From contig CAYSFD010000049.1 of the NCBI GenBank assembly GCA_964430565.1, forward strand, positions 1-33,114: a DNA stretch of 33,114 bases. The letters are read 5' to 3'. The translations under genes and the position numbers were made by a program. The DNA is from VBDM01 sp964430565. Lineage in GTDB: Bacteria; Pseudomonadota; Gammaproteobacteria; Burkholderiales; SG8-39. Under the pieces are notes generated by a model, which saw only the letters and a program-made list of their open reading frames with translations, was not told the DNA's origin and did no database searches. Below, one piece after another: positions 6,907 through 15,060 of this stretch (position 1 is the first letter of the stretch; each line of letters begins with the position of its first letter).

Positions 6907-7203
6907 TTAGCGAGCAATTCTGGACTTCCAATAGCCGGGCCTACGGTGCTGACTCTCAACGACCAGGATGTACACCAAGTCGTCGCTTTCGGAGTACCGA
7001 AGGCTATAAGGGAAGGTGTCAAGCACCCACTTGCGAAAGCCTTCTTCATCGGGGGCGCCGATCTTCGGATGCGCTAGCAATTGCGCGATTGCGTGCTGGA
7101 CTTCCGCAGCGAACCTCTCACCTAACCCCAGCGCTAGCGTCTCGTAGTAAAGGATCGTTTCTACAAGATCCACCTTGGCTTCGGGGTGGAACTCATATCT
7201 CAT
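6907..7203 (-). CDS. RelE/ParE-family toxin
   Basis: The 98-residue product has the RelE/ParE fold. It opens with MRYEFHPEAKVDLVETILYYE, whose HPEAxxDL motif is typical of ParE. Then come LGERFAAEVQHAIAQLLAHP and the core strands FPYSLRYSES and LVYILVVESQHRRPGYW. Proteins of this type inhibit DNA gyrase (ParE) or cleave ribosomal mRNA (RelE); the HPEA opening and RRPGYW ending favour ParE, without proof. The start overlaps the antitoxin stop by 4 bases (ATGA), so toxin translation is coupled to antitoxin translation. It is inserted between the CDF gene and nagZ, ahead of the housekeeping block. Confidence 0.88.
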   Translation of the reverse strand: MRYEFHPEAKVDLVETILYYETLALGLGERFAAEVQHAIAQLLAHPKIGAPDEEGFRKWVLDTFPYSLRYSESDDLVYILVVESQHRRPGYWKSRIAR

Positions 7204-7433
7204 CGTGCCAGGAGTGTTCGGACGTTCAAGAAGACCTGCTCGCCGGGGATACCTTTCACGCGTCCCTCAAGTAGTTCTTGATGCCGCCTCTTCGCCTCTG
7301 CGATCCAAGCTCTCTCGATATCGGGTTCAGGCGGCCCGTCAAGTTCGCCAATCAGCAGTCGGATCAAGGCCGCCTTGTCGCTCTGACTGAGCGCCCGGAC
7401 CTTCTCCTCAAGCTCCGCTAGGGCTGTTGCCAT
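7200..7433 (-). CDS. Antitoxin, addiction-module component family
   Basis: This 77-residue partner of the downstream toxin begins MATALAELEEKVRALSQSDK, then AALIRLLIGELDG. It continues with ERAWIAEAKRRHQELLEGRV and KGIPGEQVFLNVRTLLAR. This is the small addiction-module-component family, in which a helical N-terminus precedes WxxExxRRxxE and a toxin-binding tail. A strong Shine-Dalgarno sequence (GGAGGA) stands about 7 bases before the ATG. The antitoxin-first order with ATGA overlap is standard for type II systems. Autorepression by the complex is the family norm, but no clear operator was seen in the 93 bases upstream. Confidence 0.85.
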   Translation of the reverse strand: MATALAELEEKVRALSQSDKAALIRLLIGELDGPPEPDIERAWIAEAKRRHQELLEGRVKGIPGEQVFLNVRTLLAR

Positions 7434-7526
7434 TGAGCTTCCTCCATCGAATCTAGGACAGTTGCTAAGTGTAGCCGCTTTGCCGCGGCTCCCGCGCTAA
7501 GCGCTCGGGCTCGTAGTTGAAGATCC

Positions 7527-8531
7527 TCATGCTGCTTGGATCGCCGCGACCGCGGAGGCGTACCGCTCATCCGAAGCGATCGGTCTAACCGCTCCGCGGC
7601 CGCGCATGCGCTCCGCGCGTCCAGGATCGAGCGCACGGCCTTTCAACGCGTCGAGCAGTTCAGCTGCGGCCTGCGGCGCGTTGCACAGCAGCACCATGTC
7701 GCAGCCTGCCTCAAGCGCTGCGAGCGCGCGCTCGTTCGGGCCGCCGGCCACGCTCGCGCCTTCCATCGAGAGATCGTCGCTGAAGATCATGCCGTCGAAC
7801 GCAAGGCGCCCGCGCAGGATGCCCTTGAGCCACACACTCGAGAATCCCGCCGGCTGACGGTCCACCGCAGGATAGATCACGTGGGCCGGCATCACCCCGG
7901 CGAGTCCGTGGGCGATCAGACTGCGGTACGGCTGCAGGTCGGCTGCCTCGATTTCCGCAAGCGAACGAGCGTCCAGCGGAACATCGACGTGCGAGTCTGC
8001 CTTGACGTAGCCGTGTCCGGGAAAATGCTTGCCGACCGATGCCGCGCCTCCGGCCGTCAATCCGGCGACGAAGGCGCCGGCGAGCGCAGCGATCGCCCCA
8101 GGCTCGTCGGAAAAAGCGCGATCGCCGATCACGCTGCTCGAGCCGAAGTCCACATCGAGCACGGGCGCGAAGCTGAAATCGACTCCGTGCGAGCGCAGTT
8201 CCACCGCGATGACGTAGCCCATCGCCTCGGACAGAACCCTTGCTTGAGCCGCGTCGGTCTCCCAGCGATCGCCGAGAGAGCGCATCGGCGGAATGCGCGT
8301 GAACCCTTGCTGAAAGCGCTGCACCCGCCCGCCCTCGTGGTCCACCGCGATGAGCAACTCGGGGCGGCGCAGCGCGCGAATCTCGGCGGTGAGTGAGCGC
8401 AACTGGCTGGGCGACTCGAAATTGCGCGCAAACAAGATTACGCCGCCCGCGGAAGGGTGGCGCAGCCGCTCCCTTTCCTCCGCCGTAAGCCCAAGCCCGC
8501 CCACATCCAGCATCACCGGGCCGAGCGTCAT
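7527..8531 (-). CDS. nagZ: Beta-N-acetylhexosaminidase (peptidoglycan recycling)
   Basis: This cytoplasmic glycoside hydrolase family 3 enzyme removes N-acetylglucosamine from anhydromuropeptides during cell-wall recycling; its products influence AmpC induction in species that have it. The 334-residue TIM barrel shows GVILFARNF, LLIAVDHEGGRVQRF, the signature KHFPGHG with the flexible catalytic loop (GYVKADSHVDVP), and IFSDDLSMEGA containing the nucleophile Asp. Length is normal. The ATG overlaps the acpS stop by 4 bases, making nagZ the last gene of the long minus-strand block. The following 93 bases lead into the toxin-antitoxin genes. Confidence 0.96.
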   Translation of the reverse strand: MTLGPVMLDVGGLGLTAEERERLRHPSAGGVILFARNFESPSQLRSLTAEIRALRRPELLIAVDHEGGRVQRFQQGFTRIPPMRSLGDRWETDAAQARVLSEAMGYVIAVELRSHGVDFSFAPVLDVDFGSSSVIGDRAFSDEPGAIAALAGAFVAGLTAGGAASVGKHFPGHGYVKADSHVDVPLDARSLAEIEAADLQPYRSLIAHGLAGVMPAHVIYPAVDRQPAGFSSVWLKGILRGRLAFDGMIFSDDLSMEGASVAGGPNERALAALEAGCDMVLLCNAPQAAAELLDALKGRALDPGRAERMRGRGAVRPIASDERYASAVAAIQAA

Positions 8532-8932
8532 TTCCTGCTCCGACCTGCGCGCCCGTTACCTTCGATCACGACAAACGCGCAGGCCATGCCGATCTCGTCG
8601 GTAATCGACACATAGACGTTGGCAATGCCGCGCTTCTTGAGCAGAGCGGCAAGGGCCCGGGAAAACTTGAGCGAAGGTTTCCCCGAGCGCGCGTTTTCCA
8701 CCCAGACGTTGTGCCAGTTGACCGGATAACTGATGCCGGTGCCGAGCGCCTTCGAGAACGCTTCCTTGGCCGCGAAGCGCTTCGCCAGATAGCCGGCGGG
8801 CTTTCGGTGGCGGCGAAAACGCTCCATCTCGGAGGCCACCAGGATCCGCCCGGCGAAGCGCTCGCCGAAGCGCTCGAGCGCCCGCTCGATGCGACCGACA
8901 TCGCAGAGATCCGTGCCGATGCCGAGAATCAT
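8528..8932 (-). CDS. acpS: Holo-[acyl-carrier-protein] synthase
   Basis: This enzyme transfers 4'-phosphopantetheine from CoA to the serine of acyl carrier protein. The 134-residue product has the two family motifs: MILGIGTDLCDVGRIE with Mg-binding D8, and AKRFAAKEAFSKALGTG with E57. The C-terminal strand (VYVSITDEIGMACAFVVIE) is also conserved. Its substrate AcpP is encoded 12 kb upstream in the same block. It overlaps pdxJ and nagZ by 4 bases at each end, as in the common pdxJ-acpS pairing. Confidence 0.96.
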   Translation of the reverse strand: MILGIGTDLCDVGRIERALERFGERFAGRILVASEMERFRRHRKPAGYLAKRFAAKEAFSKALGTGISYPVNWHNVWVENARSGKPSLKFSRALAALLKKRGIANVYVSITDEIGMACAFVVIEGNGRAGRSRK

Positions 8933-9681
8933 GCCGATCTGCCTGCGTTGCCCCGCCGGATTGCGTCCAGATAGCGCCGCACGGCCTCGGCCAGGCCAAA
9001 CTCCAGCGCATCGGCGATAAGCGCGTGGCCAATCGAAACCTCGAGCACGTCCGGCACTGCGCGCAGGAATGCCGGCAAGTTATCGAGATTGAGATCGTGG
9101 CCGGCGTTGACGCCGAGCCCGGCGCGCTGCGCTGCGCGGGCGGCTTGCGCATAGTCTCCGAGGACAGTCTGCTCTTCCGCGGTGCCGAAGCTGCGCGCAT
9201 AGGGTTCCGTGTACAGCTCGACCCGGTCGGCGCCGAGGTCCCGAACGGCCGCCATCGCCTGGGGAAGCGGGTCCATGAACAAGCTCACCCGCACGCCGAG
9301 CGACTTGAGTTCCCCCACCACGGGCTTCAGCCGCGCCTGGTCTGCGGGCAGATCCCAGCCGTGGTCGGAAGTGAACGCGCCGGTCTCATCGGGAACGAGC
9401 GTGCACTGCCGCGGATGCACGTCGCGCACGAACTCAAGCAGACCGTGAAACGGATTACCCTCGATGTTGAATTCCGCGCCGGGCCATTCCTTGAGGACGG
9501 CGGCCAGTTCGCGCACGTCCTGCGCCCGCACGTGCCGTCCGTCAGGACGCGGATGGACCGTGATCCCGTGAGCCCCGGCGCCCAGCGCAAGGCGCGCCGC
9601 GTGGACCACGCTCGGGATGCCCAGAGGGCGCGTATTGCGCAGCAACGCGACCTTGTTGACGTTGGCGCTCAGCAGAGTCAT
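8929..9681 (-). CDS. pdxJ: Pyridoxine 5'-phosphate synthase
   Basis: PdxJ condenses 1-deoxyxylulose 5-phosphate with 3-amino-2-oxopropyl phosphate to form pyridoxine 5'-phosphate, the last ring-forming step of DXP-dependent vitamin B6 synthesis. The 250-residue TIM-barrel protein opens with SANVNKVALLRNTR, then GAHGITVHPRPDGRHV. It also has EFNIEGNP, CTLVPDE, RVSLFMDP, RVELYTEPYA, LGVNAGHDLNLDNL and EVSIGHALIADALEFGL, all typical. The recO stop lies 12 bases upstream and acpS overlaps downstream. The recO-pdxJ-acpS order is the conserved proteobacterial one. Confidence 0.96.
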   Translation of the reverse strand: MTLLSANVNKVALLRNTRPLGIPSVVHAARLALGAGAHGITVHPRPDGRHVRAQDVRELAAVLKEWPGAEFNIEGNPFHGLLEFVRDVHPRQCTLVPDETGAFTSDHGWDLPADQARLKPVVGELKSLGVRVSLFMDPLPQAMAAVRDLGADRVELYTEPYARSFGTAEEQTVLGDYAQAARAAQRAGLGVNAGHDLNLDNLPAFLRAVPDVLEVSIGHALIADALEFGLAEAVRRYLDAIRRGNAGRSA

Positions 9682-9693
9682 GCCGACCGCGCC

Positions 9694-10413
9694 TCAAAGA
9701 GCGAGCAGATCCCGGAAGATCTGACGGCTCTTCAAGGGTCGATATTCAAGGCGATGGTTGATCAGCGCGCGCATCAGCGCCTTGGCCTGCTGCTGCGTCT
9801 GAGGATCGGCGTAGTCATCGCGACCCATGTCAAGCAGCGTACGGCCCGATACGAGCGGCTCCGCTCCCGCCCCTTTGACCTCGATCGGTCCGCGTTCCGG
9901 ATCGTATGCATAGATTTTCCCGGCGTCGATCGCTCCGCCGCTCACGCTGTCGCGCTCGAGAGTCATGGCATAGCCGAGCTCCTTGAGGAGCGCTCTTTCG
10001 AACGAGCGCAGCGCCTGGGCCGAACCGCCCTGCCGCGCGAGCTTGCTCAGCGTTTCCTGATATCGCTCGAACAAGGCGTCATGCGGATCTTCGCGTGGAA
10101 GCAGCCGCAACAGCAACTCGTTGAGATAGAACCCGCACAGCAGCGCTTCGCCGTGCAGCAGCGGCTGCCCGCCGACCCACTCGGCGCGTGCGAGCGTGCG
10201 TACTTCCCCCTTGCCGAACCAGGACAAGGCAAGCGGCTGAAAGGCGAGCAGAACACCGCGCAGCGACGAGCGCGGACTGCGTGCTGCTCGCGCCACCATC
10301 GACACTCGCCCGAATCCGCGGGTGAATACTTCGAGCAGCAGGCTCGTTTCGCGATAGGGGTGGCCGTGCAGGATGAAGGCGTCGCGGCCTTCCTGTCTGG
10401 TTCGGTCAGCCAT
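9694..10413 (-). CDS. recO: DNA repair protein RecO
   Basis: RecO helps RecR load RecA onto SSB-coated single-stranded DNA in the RecFOR gap-repair route. The 239-residue protein has the N-terminal OB-fold (AFILHGHPYRETSLLLEVFT, FGRVSMVARAARSPRSSLRG) and a helical C-terminal domain (LCGFYLNELLLRLLPREDPH, LRSFERALLKELGY). There is no complete zinc-binding cysteine set, as in many Gram-negative RecO proteins. Its start overlaps the era stop by 8 bases, the conserved era-recO coupling. Confidence 0.93.
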   Translation of the reverse strand: MADRTRQEGRDAFILHGHPYRETSLLLEVFTRGFGRVSMVARAARSPRSSLRGVLLAFQPLALSWFGKGEVRTLARAEWVGGQPLLHGEALLCGFYLNELLLRLLPREDPHDALFERYQETLSKLARQGGSAQALRSFERALLKELGYAMTLERDSVSGGAIDAGKIYAYDPERGPIEVKGAGAEPLVSGRTLLDMGRDDYADPQTQQQAKALMRALINHRLEYRPLKSRQIFRDLLAL

Positions 10414-11293
10414 AGCCCATTCGCCTTACCGAAGCCTCGTCGTCCGTCCACCCGCTGCGTACTTTGACCCATACCTCCAGATAGACCTTCCCGCCGAAAA
10501 GCTTCTCCATGTCGAGGCGCGCGGCGGTTGCCATTACTTTCAGCTTTTCCCCGCCGCGTCCGATGATCATCGCCTTGTGGCCTTCTTTTTCCACGATGAT
10601 GGAGGCGTGAATCCGCCGCAAGTTGCCTTGCTCTTCAAATTTTTCAATTTCCACGCCTGAGCTGTATGGGAGCTCCTCGCCGAGAGAACGGAACAGCTTT
10701 TCTCGGATCAGTTCCGCGGCGAGGAACCGTTCATTCCGGTCGGTCAAATCGTGCTCGGAGTGGATCGCCGGCTGTTCGGGCAAGTGACGTTCGAGCGTGC
10801 GCAGCAGCTCATCGAGTCCCTTGCGGCGACGGGCGCTTACCGGAACGATGTCGGCGAACTCGGCCTCGGTTTCTGTTTTTTTCAGAAATGGCAGGAGGCT
10901 TTCGGCGTTGCTTGCGTCGATCTTGTTCACGACAAGAACGAGCGGCGTCCCCGTCGGCGCGAGCTTCAATACCGCACGGTCTTCGGCCCCGAAGCGCCCC
11001 CCCTCCACCACCAGCACCGATACGTCGACCGATTCCAGTGTTCCGCGAACCGCGCGGTTCATTACGCGATTGAGGGCGCTGCGGTGCCGGGACTGGAAGC
11101 CCGGCGTGTCGACGAAGATGAATTGGGCAGTGCGCGTGGTGAGAACGCCGCGAAGGCAGTGTCGCGTCGTCTGCGGCTTGCGCGAAGTGATGCTGAGCTT
11201 CTGTCCCAGCAATGCGTTGAGCAGCGTGGATTTTCCGACGTTGGGACGCCCGATCAGGGCGATGGTGCCGCAGCGAAATGGTTCGGTACTCAC
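10406..11293 (-). CDS. era: GTPase Era
   Basis: This Ras-like GTPase binds 16S rRNA and assists 30S maturation at the membrane. The GTPase domain shows G1 GRPNVGKST, G3 VDTPGF and G4 NKID, and the C-terminal KH domain shows IIGRGGEKLKVMATAAR and EVWVKVRSGWTDDEAS. The frame stays open upstream, but that part lies across rnc; the start chosen is GTG 11291-11293 (STEPFRCGTIALIGRPN), giving 295 residues, close to E. coli Era (301). The gene follows rnc with a 43-base gap and overlaps recO, the conserved rnc-era-recO order. Confidence 0.94.
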   Translation of the reverse strand: MSTEPFRCGTIALIGRPNVGKSTLLNALLGQKLSITSRKPQTTRHCLRGVLTTRTAQFIFVDTPGFQSRHRSALNRVMNRAVRGTLESVDVSVLVVEGGRFGAEDRAVLKLAPTGTPLVLVVNKIDASNAESLLPFLKKTETEAEFADIVPVSARRRKGLDELLRTLERHLPEQPAIHSEHDLTDRNERFLAAELIREKLFRSLGEELPYSSGVEIEKFEEQGNLRRIHASIIVEKEGHKAMIIGRGGEKLKVMATAARLDMEKLFGGKVYLEVWVKVRSGWTDDEASVRRMGYG

Positions 11294-11336
11294 GGCGTCA
11301 CAGTCTGCCGAAAAACGTCGCGCCAAAAACGGCTTT

Positions 11337-12005
11337 TCAACGGCGGATCTGCTCGAAGGCCCGAAGTGCAGCTTCCTGCTCGGCGGTGCGGCGGCTGCTT
11401 CCGCTCCCGGTAGTCCGCAGGGACAGCTCGGGGACAAGGCACTCGACTTCGAAATTCTGGCTGTGGGGCGCTCCGCGGGCCGCCACCACCGAGTACTGGG
11501 GCAGCGCCATCTTTCTCGCCTGGAGTAGCTCCTGCAGAAGCGTTTTCGGGTCTTTTGCGAGCGCGTTGGGATCAAGGTCCGCAAGCAAGGGCTGGTACAG
11601 CACCGCGATGGTCTTGCGGGCCGCCAAGAAACCGCCGTCGAGAAAGATCGCGCCTATCAGCGCCTCGAACGCGTCGGCGAGAATCGAAGGCCGCGCGAAA
11701 CCACCGCTCTTCAGCTCGCCCTCGCCCAAGCGCAAGTAGTCCCCCAGGGTGAGCGTTTGCGCCAGCCGGTGCAAGGCCTCCTGGCGCACGAGTTGCGCGC
11801 GCAACCGCGACAGGTCTCCCTCGGGCAGCGCGCCGAATCGCTCGAACAACTCCGCCGCAATCGCGCAGTTGAGGACGCTGTCGCCGAGAAACTCAAGACG
11901 CTCGTTGTGTGGGGCGCCGTGACTCCGGTGCGTGAGGGCCTGTGCGAGCAGCTCGGTCCGGGAAAAGCGGTATGCGATACTTTGTTGAAGTCGCCCCCGG
12001 TCCAC
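11337..12005 (-). CDS. rnc: Ribonuclease III
   Basis: This double-strand-specific endoribonuclease processes rRNA precursors and structured mRNA. It has the RNase III signature NERLEFLGDSVLN, with the second acidic cluster in ILADAFEALIGAIFLDGG, and a C-terminal double-stranded RNA-binding domain (DPKTLLQELLQAR, GSGSSRRTAEQEAALRAF). The start chosen is GTG 12003-12005, with GAAGGG four bases upstream, giving 222 residues with a normal N-terminus (DRGRLQQSIAYRF). A longer reading from TTG 12083 would add 26 residues and overlap the DUF4845 gene by 23 bases; it is less likely. Confidence 0.93.
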   Translation of the reverse strand: MDRGRLQQSIAYRFSRTELLAQALTHRSHGAPHNERLEFLGDSVLNCAIAAELFERFGALPEGDLSRLRAQLVRQEALHRLAQTLTLGDYLRLGEGELKSGGFARPSILADAFEALIGAIFLDGGFLAARKTIAVLYQPLLADLDPNALAKDPKTLLQELLQARKMALPQYSVVAARGAPHSQNFEVECLVPELSLRTTGSGSSRRTAEQEAALRAFEQIRR

Positions 12006-12060
12006 GGATCCCTTCGGATTGAGGGCCGGGCTTGAGGCGGGTTCCAGCGGGATCGCGGCG

Positions 12061-12411
12061 CTAATTGTTGCTGCTCGCCGCAAAATCGATTACGACGTTG
12101 ACGTTGCCGAACAGGGGGATTCGCTTGGGATAGGCGAACGAGATCACCACCTCGTTGCCCTCCTTCGTGACGTCCAGGTCTTTGGCCCCGATCACGTCGA
12201 TGTTGTCTATCGCGGAGCGCATCTGGAATGCATAGCGGACCTCGGCCACGGTAGCTCTGCTGTTGGACTGCGCAATGGCGACGATCGCCTTCTTGACCGT
12301 GAAGTACTCGATGTAGGCCGGAGCGATTTTCATGCCTCCAACCACGAGAAAGACGATGACGATGCCTACCACCAGCATCCCGAGCAAAGTAGCGCCTTGC
12401 TGATTCCTCAT
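12061..12411 (-). CDS. DUF4845-family single-pass membrane protein
   Basis: This 116-residue protein starts MRNQQGATLLGMLVVG and has one N-terminal membrane helix (LLGMLVVGIVIVFLVVGGMK), followed by a pilin-like periplasmic part (IAPAYIEYFTVKKAIVAIA, MRSAIDNIDV, VISFAYPKRIPLFGNVNVVIDF). The QQGATLLGML opening resembles a type IV pilin N-terminus without the Gly-Phe cleavage site. It is regularly found between lepB and rnc in Betaproteobacteria, and its role is unknown. The ATG is fixed by an excellent Shine-Dalgarno sequence (GGAGG, 6 bases away). The open frame extends further but overlaps lepB. Confidence 0.88.
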   Translation of the reverse strand: MRNQQGATLLGMLVVGIVIVFLVVGGMKIAPAYIEYFTVKKAIVAIAQSNSRATVAEVRYAFQMRSAIDNIDVIGAKDLDVTKEGNEVVISFAYPKRIPLFGNVNVVIDFAASSNN

Positions 12412-12421
12412 AGATCCTCCT

Positions 12422-13210
12422 TCACTGAAATCTCCCGAAGCGCCGCGGCTCGCTGAAATTGAACCAGATGAAAAACGCCTTGCCGACGATATTTTCGTCG
12501 GGCACGAAGCCCCACACACGGCTGTCGGCGGAGTTATCGCGGTTGTCGCCCATCATAAAGTAGTGCCTGGCCGGCACCGTGCAGGCCACGCCTTCGCTAT
12601 TGTAGTTGCAATTTTCGCGAAACGGGAACGGTCGTGTAAACGGGACCGCCGATGAGGCGTCTTCCTCGATGAGCAGAGCGTGCTCGACCTCGCCCACTTT
12701 CTCCAGATACCGTCGGGAGTAGTGGATCCGCTCCGGATGCAGATAGTCGGACAGCTGCCTGCGCGGCTGTTCGACGCCGTTGATGAAGAGCTTCTTGTTT
12801 GCGTACACGATCTTGTCCCCGGGAATGCCGATCACCCGTTTGATGTAATCGAGCGACGTGTCCTCCGGAAAGCGGAACACCATCACGTCGCCTCGGCCGG
12901 GCTCCCCGATGTCGAAGATTTTCTTGTTGATGATCGGGATCCGGATGCCGTAGGCAAACTTGTTAACCAGGATGAAATCGCCCACCACTAGCGTGGGCAC
13001 CATCGACCCGGAGGGAATTTTAAACGGCTCCATCAGAAACGAGCGCAGCAGGAACACGATCAGAATGACGGGGAAAAAGCTCTTTGGATACTCGATCCAC
13101 CAGGGCTCCTTGTCGGTCTTGCGGCGCTGTTTGCTGAAATAGACGGCGTCGGCCAGGGCGAACGCCCCGGTGAATAACAGCAGGATGAACAGAATCAGCG
13201 CGAAATTCAT
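12422..13210 (-). CDS. lepB: Signal peptidase I
   Basis: LepB cleaves signal peptides from exported preproteins at the periplasmic face of the inner membrane. The 262-residue protein has two N-terminal hydrophobic segments (residues about 2-24 and 46-60). The catalytic Ser69 lies in KIPSGSMVPTL, the general base Lys124 in DYIKRVIGIPGD, and the box-E motif in GDNRDNSADSRVWGFV. These match the Ser90/Lys145 dyad of E. coli LepB. The start overlaps the lepA stop by 4 bases, the conserved lepA-lepB pair, and the DUF4845 gene follows after 10 bases. Confidence 0.97.
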   Translation of the reverse strand: MNFALILFILLLFTGAFALADAVYFSKQRRKTDKEPWWIEYPKSFFPVILIVFLLRSFLMEPFKIPSGSMVPTLVVGDFILVNKFAYGIRIPIINKKIFDIGEPGRGDVMVFRFPEDTSLDYIKRVIGIPGDKIVYANKKLFINGVEQPRRQLSDYLHPERIHYSRRYLEKVGEVEHALLIEEDASSAVPFTRPFPFRENCNYNSEGVACTVPARHYFMMGDNRDNSADSRVWGFVPDENIVGKAFFIWFNFSEPRRFGRFQ

Positions 13211-15000
13211 TTACTCTCAACCTGAAGTATGGCGAGGAACGCTTCCTGGGGGATTTCCACGGTGCCCACCTGCTTCATGCGCTTCTTGCCCGCCTTTTGC
13301 TTCTCGAGCAGCTTTCTCTTTCGGCTCACGTCTCCGCCGTAGCACTTCGCCAGCACGTTCTTGCGCAACGCCTTTACGGTCTCGCGCGCGATGATGTGCG
13401 AGCCGATCGCCGCCTGCACTGCCACGTCGAACATCTGCCGCGGGATCAGCTCGCGCATTCGCGAAACCAGGTCGCGGCCGCGATACGATGAGTTCTCCCG
13501 GTGCACCATGAGCGACAACGCATCGACCCGCTCCCCGTTGATGAGAATGTCGAGTTTCACCATATCGGCGGCGCGGTACTCCTTGAATTCGTAATCCAGC
13601 GACGCGTAGCCGCGGCTCGCGGATTTGAGCTTGTCGAAAAAATCCATCACCACCTCGTTGAGCGGCATTTCGTAGGTCAGCATGACCTGGCGCCCGTGGT
13701 ATTGCATGTTGCGTTGCACGCCGCGCTTCTGCGTGCACAGGGTCATGATCGCTCCTACGTATTCCTGCGGAACGAAGATGGTCGTCTCGATAATCGGCTC
13801 GCGGATCTCCTCGATCTTGGAGGGCTCCGGCATTTTCGCCGGGTTCTCGATCCTCGCGACCTTGCCGTCCCGCAGCACGACTTCATAGACCACCGTGGGG
13901 GCGGTTGTGACGATCGCCATTTCGTATTCCCGTTCCAGCCGCTCCTGCACGATGTCCATGTGCAGGAGTCCGAGGAACCCGCAGCGAAAGCCAAAGCCGA
14001 GCGCCTGCGAAGTCTCGGGCTCGTAATGCAGCGAGGCGTCATTGAGCTTCAACTTTTCCAGTGCGTCGCGCAGCGCCTCGTATTCGTTCGCCTCGACTGG
14101 GTAGAGCCCGGCGAATACCTGCGGCTTGATTTCCTTGAATCCGGCCAGCGGCGCGGCTGCGGGCCGATCGGCCAATGTGATGGTGTCGCCGACGCGTGCG
14201 TGCTGGAGTTCCTTCACCCCGGCGATGACGAAACCCACCTCTCCGGCCGAAAGTTGCTCGCGCTCCTGGGTCTTGGGGGTGAACACGCCGACTTGCTCGC
14301 ACAGGTGCAGGACTTGCGTGGCCATCAGAAATAGACGGTCCTTTGGCCGCATTCTGCCGTCCACCAGCCGAACGAGCATGACGACACCCACGTAGTTGTC
14401 GAACCAGGAATCGATGATCAATGCCTTGAGTGGGGCATCTGGGCTGCCCTTGGGCGGCGGTATGCGATGAATTACCGCTTCCAGAACGTCGTCGACGCCT
14501 TCGCCGGTCTTGGCGCTTACGCGCACGGCATCCTTCGCTGCGATGCCGATCACGTCTTCGATCTCCTGGATGGCGCGCTCCGGACTGGCCGACGGCAGGT
14601 CGATCTTGTTGAGCACCGGCACTACCTCCACGCCTTGCTCGAACGCCGCATAGCAGTTGGCCACCGTCTGCGCCTCGACACCCTGGCTTGCATCGACCAC
14701 CAGCAAAGCACCCTCGCACGCCGCAAGCGAGCGCGACACTTCGTAGGAGAAATCGACGTGGCCCGGAGTGTCGATGAGATTCAAGTTGTAGGTCCGCCCG
14801 TCGCGAGCGGTGTATTGCAGCGCGGCCGTCTGCGCCTTGATGGTGATGCCGCGCTCGCGCTCCAACTCCATGGTGTCGAGCACCTGCTCCGACATCTCGC
14901 GCTCCGGCAATCCGCCGCAACGCTGGATCAAGCGGTCCGCGAGCGTCGATTTGCCGTGGTCTATATGGGCGATGATGGAAAAATTGCGGATGTGCTGCAT
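13207..15000 (-). CDS. lepA: Elongation factor 4 (ribosome back-translocase GTPase)
   Basis: LepA is a translational GTPase that acts in 30S biogenesis and on stalled ribosomes. The start chosen is ATG 14998-15000 (MQHIRNFSIIAHIDHGKST), giving 597 residues; a GTG 33 bases upstream is in frame but lies inside a terminator hairpin. The G-motifs are AHIDHGKST (G1), DTPGHVDF (G3) and NKIDLPSA (G4). The C-terminal LepA-specific domain is intact (IGSHIIARETVKALRKNVLA, YGGDVSRKRKLLEKQKAGKKRMK). The gene begins 12 bases after the hairpin T-tract, so its transcription must either read through or start close by. Confidence 0.97.
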   Translation of the reverse strand: MQHIRNFSIIAHIDHGKSTLADRLIQRCGGLPEREMSEQVLDTMELERERGITIKAQTAALQYTARDGRTYNLNLIDTPGHVDFSYEVSRSLAACEGALLVVDASQGVEAQTVANCYAAFEQGVEVVPVLNKIDLPSASPERAIQEIEDVIGIAAKDAVRVSAKTGEGVDDVLEAVIHRIPPPKGSPDAPLKALIIDSWFDNYVGVVMLVRLVDGRMRPKDRLFLMATQVLHLCEQVGVFTPKTQEREQLSAGEVGFVIAGVKELQHARVGDTITLADRPAAAPLAGFKEIKPQVFAGLYPVEANEYEALRDALEKLKLNDASLHYEPETSQALGFGFRCGFLGLLHMDIVQERLEREYEMAIVTTAPTVVYEVVLRDGKVARIENPAKMPEPSKIEEIREPIIETTIFVPQEYVGAIMTLCTQKRGVQRNMQYHGRQVMLTYEMPLNEVVMDFFDKLKSASRGYASLDYEFKEYRAADMVKLDILINGERVDALSLMVHRENSSYRGRDLVSRMRELIPRQMFDVAVQAAIGSHIIARETVKALRKNVLAKCYGGDVSRKRKLLEKQKAGKKRMKQVGTVEIPQEAFLAILQVESK

Positions 15001-15011
15001 GCGTGGCGTAC

Positions 15012-15038
15012 AAAAAAGGGTGCCGTTCAGCACCCTTT
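15012..15038 (-). terminator. Rho-independent terminator or attenuator just upstream of lepA
   Basis: On the minus strand AAAGGGTGC pairs with GCACCCTTT around a six-base loop (TGAACG), followed by six Ts. The 9-bp stem plus T-tract is a strong intrinsic terminator for the degQ-glutaredoxin transcript. It leaves only about 11 bases before the lepA ATG. Confidence 0.75.
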
Positions 15039-15060
15039 GCGGTTTACAAGACTTTGAATT

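Noticed and set aside
7470..7500. Hairpin GCCGC/GCGGC between nagZ and the antitoxin as a terminator
   Set aside because: Stem only 5 bp and no T-tract.
12006..12083. TTG 12083 as the RNase III start
   Set aside because: It overlaps the DUF4845 gene, has no good ribosome-binding site and adds a non-conserved extension; GTG 12005 has GAAGGG upstream.
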